Made by a program: the position numbers and the translations under genes. Under the pieces are notes generated by a model that was not told where the DNA came from, made no database searches, and saw only the letters and a list, made by a program, of their open reading frames with translations. Of a DNA stretch of 64,000 bases, positions 42,392-51,214 are shown one piece after another. This DNA comes from Oscillospiraceae bacterium (GTDB lineage Bacteria > Bacillota > Clostridia > Oscillospirales > Oscillospiraceae). The stretch lies in NCBI GenBank assembly GCA_902802045.1, contig CADCKQ010000003.1, positions 124,001 to 188,000 on the forward strand, read 5' to 3'. Every line of letters starts with the position of its first letter. Within the stretch, counting starts at the first letter, position 1.

Positions 42392-43609
42392 TCATTTACC
42401 CTTCAGGCTGTCTTCATATAACAGTACAAGCTTATTGCAGTAGCTTTCCGCTGTATCGAAGGCTGCCTTGAGACAATTATCGGTATAAAACTCCAGCTTC
42501 TCTCTGTTATCATAAAGATCTCTTATTTTTTCCTTCAGGTCTCTTGCATTTCCGCTTTCGAAGAGTTCGCCGGTCTCTTTGTTTTTTATGAGTTCCGGTA
42601 TCCCTCCGATTGCTGCGGCAAGGACAGGCGTCCCGCAGATCTGGCTTTCCATTACTGAGAGCGGGCAATTCTCATACCATTCGGAAGGATATACGCTGAA
42701 TAATGCTCCTTGTATCAGATCGACAAGTTCAGCTCCGGTTTTAAATCCGGAATCTTCAATGTTTGCAATACCTTTTATCTCCGCTGCAAGCGGACCCGAG
42801 CCGGCGAAAACGAATTTTATCTCCGGAAGCTCTTTGCATGCTTTAATGAGAGTCTTGATTCCTTTCTCCCCGGAGTACCTGCCAAAATATAAAACATATT
42901 CTTTTTTTTCTTTTATTTCCGAAGTATCTCTGTCTGCAAAATTGTGGAGCGCGATCGTTTTATCCCTGAAGACGGGATTTGTATCAATTTTGGTTTTCAA
43001 AAATTCTGAGCAGCATATTATTCTGTCTATATGACTGTATGCCTTTCTCCGGCTCCAGAAAAAGCCTTCCGCGGCCCCCACAATGCTCCTGGACAGTGAT
43101 CCGTGGATGCATCTGCCCTTTACACAGTTTATAAAATGTCCTCCCAAACACTTTTCACAATTTTCTCCTGTGTTCGGATTTCTCATCATATGATTGGGGC
43201 ATAACAGCTGGTAATCATGCGCGGTATAGAAGATACAGCATTTTCTCCCTGTTTCATTTCTCCATCTGACTATTTCCTCAATAACGGAAGGTGTCAGCTG
43301 ATAATTGAAATTATTGAGATGACAGACATCCGGTGCAAAATCATCGAGCACTGCTCTCAGCTTTCTTCTTGCCTCCGCAGAATATATGGTCTTTATAGGG
43401 TATGTCAGTTTTGCAATTCTGCTCCCTTTGTGGAAATCCATTTCGGAAGTGTATGCTCCTGCGGAATTGCCGACACGGCGTCCTTCATGTTCCATTCCGA
43501 AATACTGGACTGAATGCCCCTGTCTTTCAAGCTCTTCACCGAGCTTGAACATATATGTCTCTGATCCCCCGTTAGGATACAGAAATTTGTTTATCATCAG
43601 AATTTTCAT
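42392..43609 (-). CDS. GT4-type glycosyltransferase
   Basis: The 405-residue GT-B protein begins MKILMINKFLYPNGGSETYMF and has VCHLNNFNYQLTPS, YTAHDYQLLCPNH, YVLYFGRYSGEKG and SEWYENCPLSVMESQICGTPVLA. A small Cys-rich insertion (GENCEKCLGGHFINCVKGRC) after the acceptor loop is a known variation of this GT4 branch. Donor and acceptor are unknown. Confidence 0.9.
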   Translation of the reverse strand: MKILMINKFLYPNGGSETYMFKLGEELERQGHSVQYFGMEHEGRRVGNSAGAYTSEMDFHKGSRIAKLTYPIKTIYSAEARRKLRAVLDDFAPDVCHLNNFNYQLTPSVIEEIVRWRNETGRKCCIFYTAHDYQLLCPNHMMRNPNTGENCEKCLGGHFINCVKGRCIHGSLSRSIVGAAEGFFWSRRKAYSHIDRIICCSEFLKTKIDTNPVFRDKTIALHNFADRDTSEIKEKKEYVLYFGRYSGEKGIKTLIKACKELPEIKFVFAGSGPLAAEIKGIANIEDSGFKTGAELVDLIQGALFSVYPSEWYENCPLSVMESQICGTPVLAAAIGGIPELIKNKETGELFESGNARDLKEKIRDLYDNREKLEFYTDNCLKAAFDTAESYCNKLVLLYEDSLKGK

Positions 43610-43621
43610 TGTAATTCCGTT

Positions 43622-44710
43622 TCAGTTCCTGTAGAGCATGAGTGTCCTGTCTGTCACTTCATCCCAATTATATTTGGAACAGATATAATCCGAGGTATTC
43701 GCCTTGTAGTATGATACAACATCTTCATTTTTTATGAGATACTGCAATTTTTCTTTCAGGTCGGCAGGATCTCCTTTTTTAAAAGAAAGCGCCTTATCTT
43801 CCGTGACCTCTGTGCATTCGGCTATATCACTTGTAAGGCAGCAGTTCCCATAGCTCATAGCCTCAAGAAGCGTAAGGGGCATGCCCTCCACGTCACTCGG
43901 CAAGACATAGACATATGCGTTGCTGTAAAGCTCTTCAAGCAGTCTTCCTGCTGCAAATCCCGTAAAAATGATCCTGTCATCATCCTCGCAGGCCTTTTTA
44001 AGTTCTCCGGTAAATACATCCGTATCAGAACTGCCTCCGGCTATAACGAGTTTTTTGCCGGTATCAGTCTTCTTAAAGGCCTCTATAAGATATGTTAAGC
44101 CTTTTTCTGGCACAAGTCTTCCGACGAAAAGAATATATCCGTTTTTCCTGAGCCCGTATTTTTTTGTTATCAAATCAGGAACTGTATTCTCGTGGCGGTC
44201 TATTCCGTTTGGAATAAAGACTGTTTCTCTGGCATATGTGTCCAGGAAGTACTGCTGAACATTCCTGCTCAGAACTATAATATGGTCAGCATATTTTACC
44301 GCATTTTTTTCCCCGCCTTTTATATAGGCGGACGCGAAACGTCCCCATTTGGCTCTCCGGTGATCGAGCCCGTGCACAGTAACTATTATTTTTTTCCCCG
44401 AAATCTTCGGAATACGGCACATGAAAGCCGGTCCCTCTGCGTGGAAATGAACCACATCATATTCGCCGGCAGCCGCTCTGACAGCTGCAAAAAAAGAAGA
44501 TGAAGCTGCAGCGAGTCCTTTTTTCTGTATGGTTGGGACAGTAATAATTTTATACGGGACTCTGTTTTCAGCCTCTGCGCCGCCTTTACGGTTAAAACAG
44601 GTTACGCTGTTCCCCTTTTCTGCCATTCTGTAAGCAAGTTCCGAAACGACGACTTCTATCCCGCCTTCCCTTGAAGGAACCTGCTTATGTCCGATCATTG
44701 CTATATTCAT
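43622..44710 (-). CDS. GT4-type glycosyltransferase
   Basis: The 362-residue GT-B protein starts MNIAMIGHKQVPSREGGIEVVV, a start shared with a rhamnosyl/glucosyl GT4 subgroup (RfaB/WcaL-like). It has VVHFHAEGPAF, VTVHGLDHRRAKWGRFA, ILFVGRLVPEKGL and SDVEGMPLTLLEAMSYGNCCL. Exact sugar transfer is unknown. It probably acts early in the pathway, being the second GT after the two initiating transferases. Confidence 0.9.
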   Translation of the reverse strand: MNIAMIGHKQVPSREGGIEVVVSELAYRMAEKGNSVTCFNRKGGAEAENRVPYKIITVPTIQKKGLAAASSSFFAAVRAAAGEYDVVHFHAEGPAFMCRIPKISGKKIIVTVHGLDHRRAKWGRFASAYIKGGEKNAVKYADHIIVLSRNVQQYFLDTYARETVFIPNGIDRHENTVPDLITKKYGLRKNGYILFVGRLVPEKGLTYLIEAFKKTDTGKKLVIAGGSSDTDVFTGELKKACEDDDRIIFTGFAAGRLLEELYSNAYVYVLPSDVEGMPLTLLEAMSYGNCCLTSDIAECTEVTEDKALSFKKGDPADLKEKLQYLIKNEDVVSYYKANTSDYICSKYNWDEVTDRTLMLYRN

Positions 44711-44722
44711 TTTCCCGTACTT

Positions 44723-45817
44723 TTACTTCATAATTTGAAGATACCAGTCTTCAAGCACTCTTGCTTCCTCTTTTATATCATATCCGGATCGTTTCATTTC
44801 CTCACAGGTATCATATCTTGAGTGTCTTACTGCCTCCTCCGTGACGTCTGCCCAAAGCTTTGCGTCTCCAAGAGGCAGAAAGGAAACCGAACTGCTCAGC
44901 TTTGCCTCCCGGGGCACTCTGTCTGACATAATCACCGGAAGCCCGTTTGCCTGTGCCTCGACTCCAACCATGGGCAGCCCTTCATACAGAGAAGGAAGCA
45001 AAACAAGGTCCATGGCATTGTACAGCTCGGGAACGTCGTTGCGATTTCCCGTAAACACAACATTTCTGCTTATTCCGAGGCTTTCTGCTCTTGCTTTCGT
45101 ATCTGCCATGAGCGGGCCGTCCCCTGTAAGAAGGAGCACGGCATTATAGTCTCTTTTCAAATACTCTGCAAAGATCTCCAGAACGAAGCGATGGTTCTTT
45201 ACAGTACAGAACCTGCCCACATGCCCGATCACAGTCCTTTTTTCTATATTAAGCTCTCTGCGTTTTTTGTCTCTCACGGATGAATCGAACGCATATTTTT
45301 CAAGATCTATCGCGTTTCTTATTATTTTGACTTTTCCTTTATCAAGTGTTTTTTTACCGAAAAGCCATCCCGCACAGGTTTCGTTGCAGGCAGCGAGATC
45401 CGTGGCATACCTTTTCGCAAACGGACGCAGAGAGTATTTAAGAATATTTCTCTTCGTCTCTCCTTTGCCCAGAGTTGAATGATTGTGGTTTATCCTGACA
45501 GGGATCCCTGCATCTTTTGCAGCCTTGAGCGCAAATACCGACAGCGTGTTCATATTGACATGAACGATATCGTATTTTTCTCTTGCAAAATGCTCTTCAA
45601 GAGCCTTCATATACTCGGGAAGCTTCTGATACGGAGGAATAACAAAATAACGCGCGCCTAGTGCCCTCATCTCTTCAGAAGGTTCACAGGAACCGTCCGA
45701 ATCGATATAATAGTCAAACTGAAACTTATCACGGTCAATATAGCGGTAATAGTTGTTTATCACCGCTTCGACTCCGCCTTTATTCAGTTTTCCTATGACC
45801 TGGGCAACCTTAATCAC
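44723..45817 (-). CDS. GT4-type glycosyltransferase (EpsF-like)
   Basis: The 364-residue GT-B protein resembles the EpsF branch: VAQVIGKLNKGGVEAVINNYYR, IDRDKFQFDYYID, YDIVHVNMNT, GHVGRFCTVKNH and SLYEGLPMVGVEAQANGLPVI. It begins with GTG 45817, overlapping the stop of the initiating transferase gene, with AAGGAG four bases upstream. Being the first GT after the initiating enzymes, it is the best candidate for adding the second sugar. Confidence 0.9.
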   Translation of the reverse strand: MIKVAQVIGKLNKGGVEAVINNYYRYIDRDKFQFDYYIDSDGSCEPSEEMRALGARYFVIPPYQKLPEYMKALEEHFAREKYDIVHVNMNTLSVFALKAAKDAGIPVRINHNHSTLGKGETKRNILKYSLRPFAKRYATDLAACNETCAGWLFGKKTLDKGKVKIIRNAIDLEKYAFDSSVRDKKRRELNIEKRTVIGHVGRFCTVKNHRFVLEIFAEYLKRDYNAVLLLTGDGPLMADTKARAESLGISRNVVFTGNRNDVPELYNAMDLVLLPSLYEGLPMVGVEAQANGLPVIMSDRVPREAKLSSSVSFLPLGDAKLWADVTEEAVRHSRYDTCEEMKRSGYDIKEEARVLEDWYLQIMK

Positions 45818-47283
45818 ATTGCTCCTTCTCTTTTGAAAACGACCACAACTGTTTTGAGCAGTATTTTGAAATCAAGCCAAAGTGACCAGTTGTTTATATA
45901 CTCCGTATCAAAGGCCACAACTTTTTCGAAATCTTCTACATTGCTTCTTCCGCTGACCTGCCACAGTCCAGTAATTCCGGGTTTTACCGCAAGCCTCGCC
46001 CTGTGGTGGAGATCGTAGCGTTCCCATTCGTCTACTGTGGGCGGCCTTGTCCCGACAAGACTCATGTTTCCCATGAGCACGTTGAAAAACTGCGGGAATT
46101 CATCAATGCTTGTGTCCCTGAGGATATTGCCTATGCCCTTTTTTATGCTCCCGTCCGCGTTCTTTTTACAGCCGATTATGCGCGGGTCGAATTTTAGCTT
46201 GAACATGATGTCATCAACATCGCTCTGGGCAAGGAGTTCGGCCTTTTTTGCTTCAGCATCTTTATACATGCTGCGGAATTTGATTATCTTGAAGGGCTTT
46301 CCGTTTTCTCCTACCCTTGTCTGTGTAAAAAATATCGGTCCGGGATCGGAAAAATATATGGCGGGAGCAACAAAAACGGTAAGAATGATCGTAATTATAC
46401 TTCCCACTATTCCTCCGAGTATATCTGTCAGCCTTTTTATAAGGAGCTTCCAGGCAGGAACCGGATTTATTACGGACGTTATGACCTGTTTATCTCCGAT
46501 TTTCTGGAGAATATGCTCCTTCCCTTCTTCCTCATCCCATGTTCTTATAGGAGTATGAAGAGTAATACCCGTTTTTGCTATATCATTTCGAAGTCTGGTA
46601 TAATATGGCTCGTCTTCGAGCGCGGAATCGATATATATCTCGTCGACCCAATTGTAATGGATATAGTCCACTATGCTTTCCCGGTCTGCCACCACATTGT
46701 AGTTTCCGATATCCGCATCCTGTTTTTTTGAATCCATCACTGCGATTCCGGAGATAACATATTGGTCTCTGTTGTTATCAAGAATGGAATCGGCAAGTTT
46801 CCTGGCGTTACTGACTTCTGTAATTACGAGAAGATGCCTCTTCCCCGCGTCTGTATAGCGGCTTCGCAGAACATGCTTCCAGAACATTCTTGCAAGAAGA
46901 GTAAACACAAGATATAAAAACCCTGTTAACAGCAGGACTGTCCTTGAATATGTCTCCCCAAGTTTCAGGACATAAAGAGCAAATGTCATCAGAACCTCGA
47001 CAGAAACTGCCTGCTCAAAACTTCTTCGCGTTTCTATTCCCCAATCGCGAGTGAGCACATTTGAAAAGCAATTTGTCGCGATAATGAACAGAAAATTCAG
47101 GATCTCCATCATTACCATGAACCTGACCCAGTCAGGTTCCCTGTAGGGATTCGTCCCGAACTCGTATGTATCACCTGCAAAATGCATAATGTATGCCAAA
47201 ACAAAGGCTATATGCAGGCACAGGAGATCTATTAAAATAAAGTCTATATGTTTGATCCATCCGGAAGAGCGTTTTTTGTACAT
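45814..47283 (-). CDS. Undecaprenyl-phosphate sugar-phosphate transferase, tandem copy 2
   Basis: The 489-residue protein has four to five N-terminal helices, a Rossmann-like middle region and the C-terminal sugar transferase domain (KRLTDILGGIVGSI, FFTQTRVGENGKPF, IIKFRSMYKDAE, LRDTSIDEFPQFFNVL, MSLVGTRPPTVDEW, KPGITGLWQVSGRSN). It attaches a sugar-1-phosphate to undecaprenyl phosphate. It is homologous along its whole length to the next gene upstream (47283-48740). The two are joined by a TAATG overlap. Confidence 0.93.
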   Translation of the reverse strand: MYKKRSSGWIKHIDFILIDLLCLHIAFVLAYIMHFAGDTYEFGTNPYREPDWVRFMVMMEILNFLFIIATNCFSNVLTRDWGIETRRSFEQAVSVEVLMTFALYVLKLGETYSRTVLLLTGFLYLVFTLLARMFWKHVLRSRYTDAGKRHLLVITEVSNARKLADSILDNNRDQYVISGIAVMDSKKQDADIGNYNVVADRESIVDYIHYNWVDEIYIDSALEDEPYYTRLRNDIAKTGITLHTPIRTWDEEEGKEHILQKIGDKQVITSVINPVPAWKLLIKRLTDILGGIVGSIITIILTVFVAPAIYFSDPGPIFFTQTRVGENGKPFKIIKFRSMYKDAEAKKAELLAQSDVDDIMFKLKFDPRIIGCKKNADGSIKKGIGNILRDTSIDEFPQFFNVLMGNMSLVGTRPPTVDEWERYDLHHRARLAVKPGITGLWQVSGRSNVEDFEKVVAFDTEYINNWSLWLDFKILLKTVVVVFKREGAM

Positions 47284-48740
47284 TACATCGCCCCTTCTTT
47301 TTTTATTACTACGGAAACCGTTTTTATAAGAATCTTAATATCCAGCAAAAGCGACCAGTTGTTTATATATTCCGTATCCAGCTCAACGATTTTTTCAAAA
47401 TCCTGTATATTGCTTCTTCCGCTCACCTGCCAGAGTCCTGTTATTCCCGGTCTGACCGAGAGTCTCGCGCGGTGATGAAGGTCGTAGTTTTCCCACTCAT
47501 CCACGGTTGGGGGCCTCGTTCCTACCATGGACATCTGCCCGAGAAGAACGTTGATAAATTGGGGGAACTCATCAAGGCTTGTATCTCTCAGAAAATTGCC
47601 AAAACCTTTTTTTAAAGACCCGTCTTCATTTACCTTGCAGCCTATGATCCTGGGATCCGCTTCCATCTTGAAAAGCAACCCGTCAGAGTTTTCGCCTTTC
47701 TGCAGCTCCGCCTTATGCCTCTCCGCATCTTTATACATGCTTCTGAATTTGATCATTTTGAAACGCTTTCCGTTTTCTCCGACTCTCGTTTGTGTAAAAA
47801 ACACAGGCCCCGGATCGGTCATCCATATCACTGGAGCAATAAAGACCGTAAGAACAAGCGTGACCGCTGTCCCGATCAGACCGCCCAGGATATCAGAAAG
47901 CCTTTTAATAAACAGTTGCCACGCCGGAACGCTTTTAAGCCCTGTAGTTACGACTCTGCTCCCGCCGATAGTCTGTATGGCCTGCTGTCTTCCGCTCATG
48001 TCCGAATACTCTTTTATCGGAGCATGTGTAACTATGCCCATTTCGACCAAGGCTGTCCTCAATTCGCTGTAATCCGGCTCGTTCTCCAGCTCAGGATCCA
48101 GAAAAACGTCATCGACCCAGTTGCGCTTCAGATATTCTATTACATCCGTTTTATCGGCAACAACTCTGTAATTGCCTATGGCAGGCCCTGACTTCCGTGC
48201 GTTCTCAACCGCGATCCCGGAAATTACATATCTGTCTCTGTCCTGAAAGATTATCGAGTCCGCTATTTTTTCAACATTCTTTTCAAGGGCAATTATCAGC
48301 ATATGCCTTTTACCGGCATCGGTATATCTGCTTCTCAGATAATGCTTCCAGATAACGCGTACAGCAAATGTCAGGACTCCATATATCGCACCTGTGAGAT
48401 ACGTTACAATACGCGAATACACTTCCCCTATGTGAAGAGAATACATGGCAAAAGTCGTCAGAACGATAACCGCAAGTGCCTGAAGAACAGATGCTCCGAG
48501 TTCTTTTGAAGCAGCCCTTCTCAAAACATTGTGGAAAGTGTTGAAAGCAGCTGCAGCAAACAGATCGATCATCTCGGAGATAAGCATAAACCTCGCCCAA
48601 TATTCATCGGTATAAGGATTTACGGAAAAGTTCCCATAACGCAGGAAATACGCGATCAGAAAAGCCAGATGAAGACTTAAGAGATCAAATATGATAAAAT
48701 CAAAATGCTTTGTCCAATTATCGGACTGTTTCCTGAACAT
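47283..48740 (-). CDS. Undecaprenyl-phosphate sugar-phosphate transferase, tandem copy 1
   Basis: The 485-residue protein has the same layout and motifs as its downstream twin: KRLSDILGGLIGTA, FFTQTRVGENGKRF, MIKFRSMYKDAERH, LRDTSLDEFPQFINVL, MSMVGTRPPTVDEW, RPGITGLWQVSGRSN. It is the first gene of the long leftward arm; GGGGAG lies six bases before the ATG. N-terminal regions differ more than the catalytic parts, so the two may differ in regulation or sugar choice, or one may be a spare. Confidence 0.93.
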   Translation of the reverse strand: MFRKQSDNWTKHFDFIIFDLLSLHLAFLIAYFLRYGNFSVNPYTDEYWARFMLISEMIDLFAAAAFNTFHNVLRRAASKELGASVLQALAVIVLTTFAMYSLHIGEVYSRIVTYLTGAIYGVLTFAVRVIWKHYLRSRYTDAGKRHMLIIALEKNVEKIADSIIFQDRDRYVISGIAVENARKSGPAIGNYRVVADKTDVIEYLKRNWVDDVFLDPELENEPDYSELRTALVEMGIVTHAPIKEYSDMSGRQQAIQTIGGSRVVTTGLKSVPAWQLFIKRLSDILGGLIGTAVTLVLTVFIAPVIWMTDPGPVFFTQTRVGENGKRFKMIKFRSMYKDAERHKAELQKGENSDGLLFKMEADPRIIGCKVNEDGSLKKGFGNFLRDTSLDEFPQFINVLLGQMSMVGTRPPTVDEWENYDLHHRARLSVRPGITGLWQVSGRSNIQDFEKIVELDTEYINNWSLLLDIKILIKTVSVVIKKEGAM

Positions 48741-48956
48741 CCGCTGCTCCCCGACATTTTTTATTCAAAGCAGGAACGCATTATCTTATACAATTCGTTC
48801 TGCAACGCAGTTTTTTGCTCATAATAATTCAGATTATTGTAACACAGAAGCATTTTATTGGCAACCTGAACGGGCAAGCTTTTCCTTTATTATATTTGTA
48901 AGGTGTGCTATAATATATTGAATAAATATATTCTTTATCCGTCCGGAGGCTTATAT
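48741..48956. promoter_or_regulatory. Divergent control region between the two glycan arms
   Basis: This 216-base AT-rich gap separates the leftward and rightward gene sets and must hold promoters for both. Toward the right, TGCTATAAT (48906-48914) is an extended -10 with a poor -35. Toward the left, the segment 48771-48830 contains -10-like TATAAG/GATAAT sequences but no well-spaced -35, so activator control is possible. A short CTGC/GCAG hairpin (48800-48810) precedes a T run. No riboswitch is recognised. Confidence 0.6.
48906..48914 (+). promoter_or_regulatory. Extended -10 of the rightward glycan promoter
   Basis: TGCTATAAT is a perfect extended -10 (TG one base before TATAAT). The -35 position (48886-48891, TTTATT) matches consensus weakly, as is usual with an extended -10. 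Predicted start is near 48921, about 36 bases before the TTG start. Confidence 0.65.
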
Positions 48957-50060
48957 TTGAAGATCCTATTTATTACAAGTATTCCTCAGCCGTATCGCGT
49001 TGATTTTTTCAATGAGCTTGGGAAGAGCTGCGATCTGACAGTCCTGTTTTCAGACAGATTTTTCAGCGAACGCGATAAGTCGTGGCAAAACTTTTCTTTC
49101 AGGACTTTTAAAGGCATATTTCTGAAAGGGACCAGACTGAACAGCAACAAAAAATCTCTTTGTCCTGAAGTCGTCGACTACCTGAAGCCGGGAAAATTTG
49201 ACAGGATCGTCATCTCCGAGCCCATGAGCCCTACCGGTTTTCTCGCTTCCAAAACCATGCAGCGTAAAAAGATCCCGTTCTGGATCGAAGGAGACGGGGC
49301 TTTTACCGGGAATACGGAAGATATAAAGGCAAAGCTGAAGAGTTCCATTTTAAAAGGAGCAGATCTCTATCTCAGCACCTGTGAAAACCTGGACAAATAC
49401 TTCGTCAACTATGGTGCAGAGCCGTCAAAAATCAGGAGATATCCGTTCTCTTCAATTTTCGATTCTGATGTTTTGCAGGACGTTCCTTCGTTTGAAGAAA
49501 AGGCCGCTTTGCGTGATCTTTTGAGAATTGAAGAACAGAAGGTCGTTCTTTCTGTCGGAAGCCTTATTCCGAGAAAAGGCCCTGATCTTTTGATCAGAGC
49601 TGCTGCAAAATTTCCAAAAGAAGTCGGTTTTTATCTTATAGGAGGAGACGCTCCCGAAAAGCTTGTAACCATAAAGGACCGCTTAGGCGCCACAAATGTA
49701 CATTTCATTCCGTTCAGCAGCAAAGAAAAGCTGAAACAGTACTATATGGCTGCCGATCTGTTCTGTTTCCCCACAAGGGAAGACATCTGGGGCCTTGTAA
49801 TAAATGAAGCAATGGGTTACGGTCTTCCGGTCATCACTACAGACCGCTGCAATGCGGGAATCGAAATGGTGAAAGACGATGTGAACGGGTATATTATTCC
49901 GGTCGAGAGTGTAAACGATATAGTCCAAAAATCTGCAATGATCCTTTCTGATGAAGACATTCAGGTCAGGATGGGCCGTGAATCAATAAAAACTGCCCAC
50001 AGGTTCACTGTAGAAAGCATGTCGTTGTCTCACATGGAACTCTTTGAGAAGGAAAAATGA
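48957..50060 (+). CDS. GT4-type glycosyltransferase
   Basis: The 367-residue GT-B protein reads LKILFITSIPQPYRVDFFNELG at its start, with VVLSVGSLIPRKGPDLLIRAA in the donor domain and PTREDIWGLVINEAMGYGLPVI as the E-x7-E region. The TTG at 48957 is chosen because GGAGG at 48945-48949 lies seven bases upstream; a frame from ATG 48903 starts at the promoter itself. Sugar specificity is unknown. It is the first gene of the rightward arm. Confidence 0.88.
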   Translation: MKILFITSIPQPYRVDFFNELGKSCDLTVLFSDRFFSERDKSWQNFSFRTFKGIFLKGTRLNSNKKSLCPEVVDYLKPGKFDRIVISEPMSPTGFLASKTMQRKKIPFWIEGDGAFTGNTEDIKAKLKSSILKGADLYLSTCENLDKYFVNYGAEPSKIRRYPFSSIFDSDVLQDVPSFEEKAALRDLLRIEEQKVVLSVGSLIPRKGPDLLIRAAAKFPKEVGFYLIGGDAPEKLVTIKDRLGATNVHFIPFSSKEKLKQYYMAADLFCFPTREDIWGLVINEAMGYGLPVITTDRCNAGIEMVKDDVNGYIIPVESVNDIVQKSAMILSDEDIQVRMGRESIKTAHRFTVESMSLSHMELFEKEK

Positions 50061-51214
50061 TTCTGTATATCAGCAGCGCGACGGCTTACCATATATATGA
50101 CAGACTGGCAGCTGAAGGAAGTATAAAAGCCGGATATACTGCGCAAAAATTCAATAACAATCTCATAAGAGGGCTGGGAAGCCTTACGGATATCACCGCC
50201 CTATCAAATCTGCCTTACGACAATACTGACGCCGAAAGAATAGAAGAAAGCATAGGCTCCTCCAAATATATCTGTATCCGCAACCGGACCGGAAAGCTGC
50301 ACTATTTTTATAATATTTATTACATGCTCTCGGAGGGGCAGAAAATAATAAACAGCAAAAAGCCGCAATGTATTATCTGTGACTCCATAGCGTTTTCCCC
50401 TTCCGTTGCAGCTTATGTTCTTTCAAAAAAGAACAGTATTCCTGCTTTTGCAATAATAACAGATGTTCCGGAGTACATGTGCACCGGGAAAGCCGGTTTT
50501 TTTGACAAACGTAATGCAGCTATAATGAAGAATTTCGATGGATATATTCTGCTCACGCGGCAGATGAACGAAGTTGTCAATCCAAAGCACAGACCCTATA
50601 TGATCATGGAAGGCTGCTGCAGCGACATTTTGCCTGATCTGAAACAGAAAAGCGGAAACAAGCGCATTGCTCTGTATAGCGGAGCCCTTTGGAAGGAAGC
50701 GGCGGGACTTGAATATTTTATACAGGGATTTCTCGATGCCGGCCTTGAAAACTGGGAATTGCACTTCTACGGAAGCGGCGACCTCGCGCCTTATTTGTCA
50801 GAGCTTGCCGAAAAGAACAGCCGGATAAAATTCTTCGGTGTAGTTCCGAATAACGTTGTTGTCGAAAAGCAATCAGAAGCGGATCTTCTCATTAATCCCC
50901 GGCCTTCCGGTTCTGAATTCTGCAAATATTCATTTCCTTCAAAGACTTTCGAGTATATGGCAAGCGGTACTCCAATACTTATGACTGTGCTTCCGGGCAT
51001 AGGTTCGGAGTATTATGAGTATGTTTATGCCATTAAAGAGGAATCTTCTTCCGGAGTTTCCGCAGTTATGAGGGAAATTGCCTCCAAGTCCGATTCCGAG
51101 CTCAAAGAAAAAGGGCTCAAGGCAAGAGATTATATCTATAACAATAAAAACTGCATCACCCAGTCGCGAAGAATACTTGATTTTATTACGGAGAATTTCG
51201 GTGTCGGTCTTTAA
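50057..51214 (+). CDS. GT4-like glycosyltransferase
   Basis: The 385-residue protein has a GT-B layout with less typical N-terminal motifs: ILYISSATAYHIYDRL, CIICDSIAFSPSVAAYVLSK and AFAIITDVPEYM. The donor domain has IALYSGALWKEAAGLEYFI, LHFYGSGDLAPYL and FPSKTFEYMASGTPIL. It overlaps the previous gene by four bases (ATGA). The D-x-P segment in the acceptor domain resembles enzymes that act on lipid-linked acceptors, but the assignment stops at family level. Confidence 0.84.
   Translation: MILYISSATAYHIYDRLAAEGSIKAGYTAQKFNNNLIRGLGSLTDITALSNLPYDNTDAERIEESIGSSKYICIRNRTGKLHYFYNIYYMLSEGQKIINSKKPQCIICDSIAFSPSVAAYVLSKKNSIPAFAIITDVPEYMCTGKAGFFDKRNAAIMKNFDGYILLTRQMNEVVNPKHRPYMIMEGCCSDILPDLKQKSGNKRIALYSGALWKEAAGLEYFIQGFLDAGLENWELHFYGSGDLAPYLSELAEKNSRIKFFGVVPNNVVVEKQSEADLLINPRPSGSEFCKYSFPSKTFEYMASGTPILMTVLPGIGSEYYEYVYAIKEESSSGVSAVMREIASKSDSELKEKGLKARDYIYNNKNCITQSRRILDFITENFGVGL

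Noticed and set aside
48784..48830. A short hairpin plus T run in the divergent region as an attenuator or terminator
   Set aside because: The stem is only four base pairs; too weak to call.
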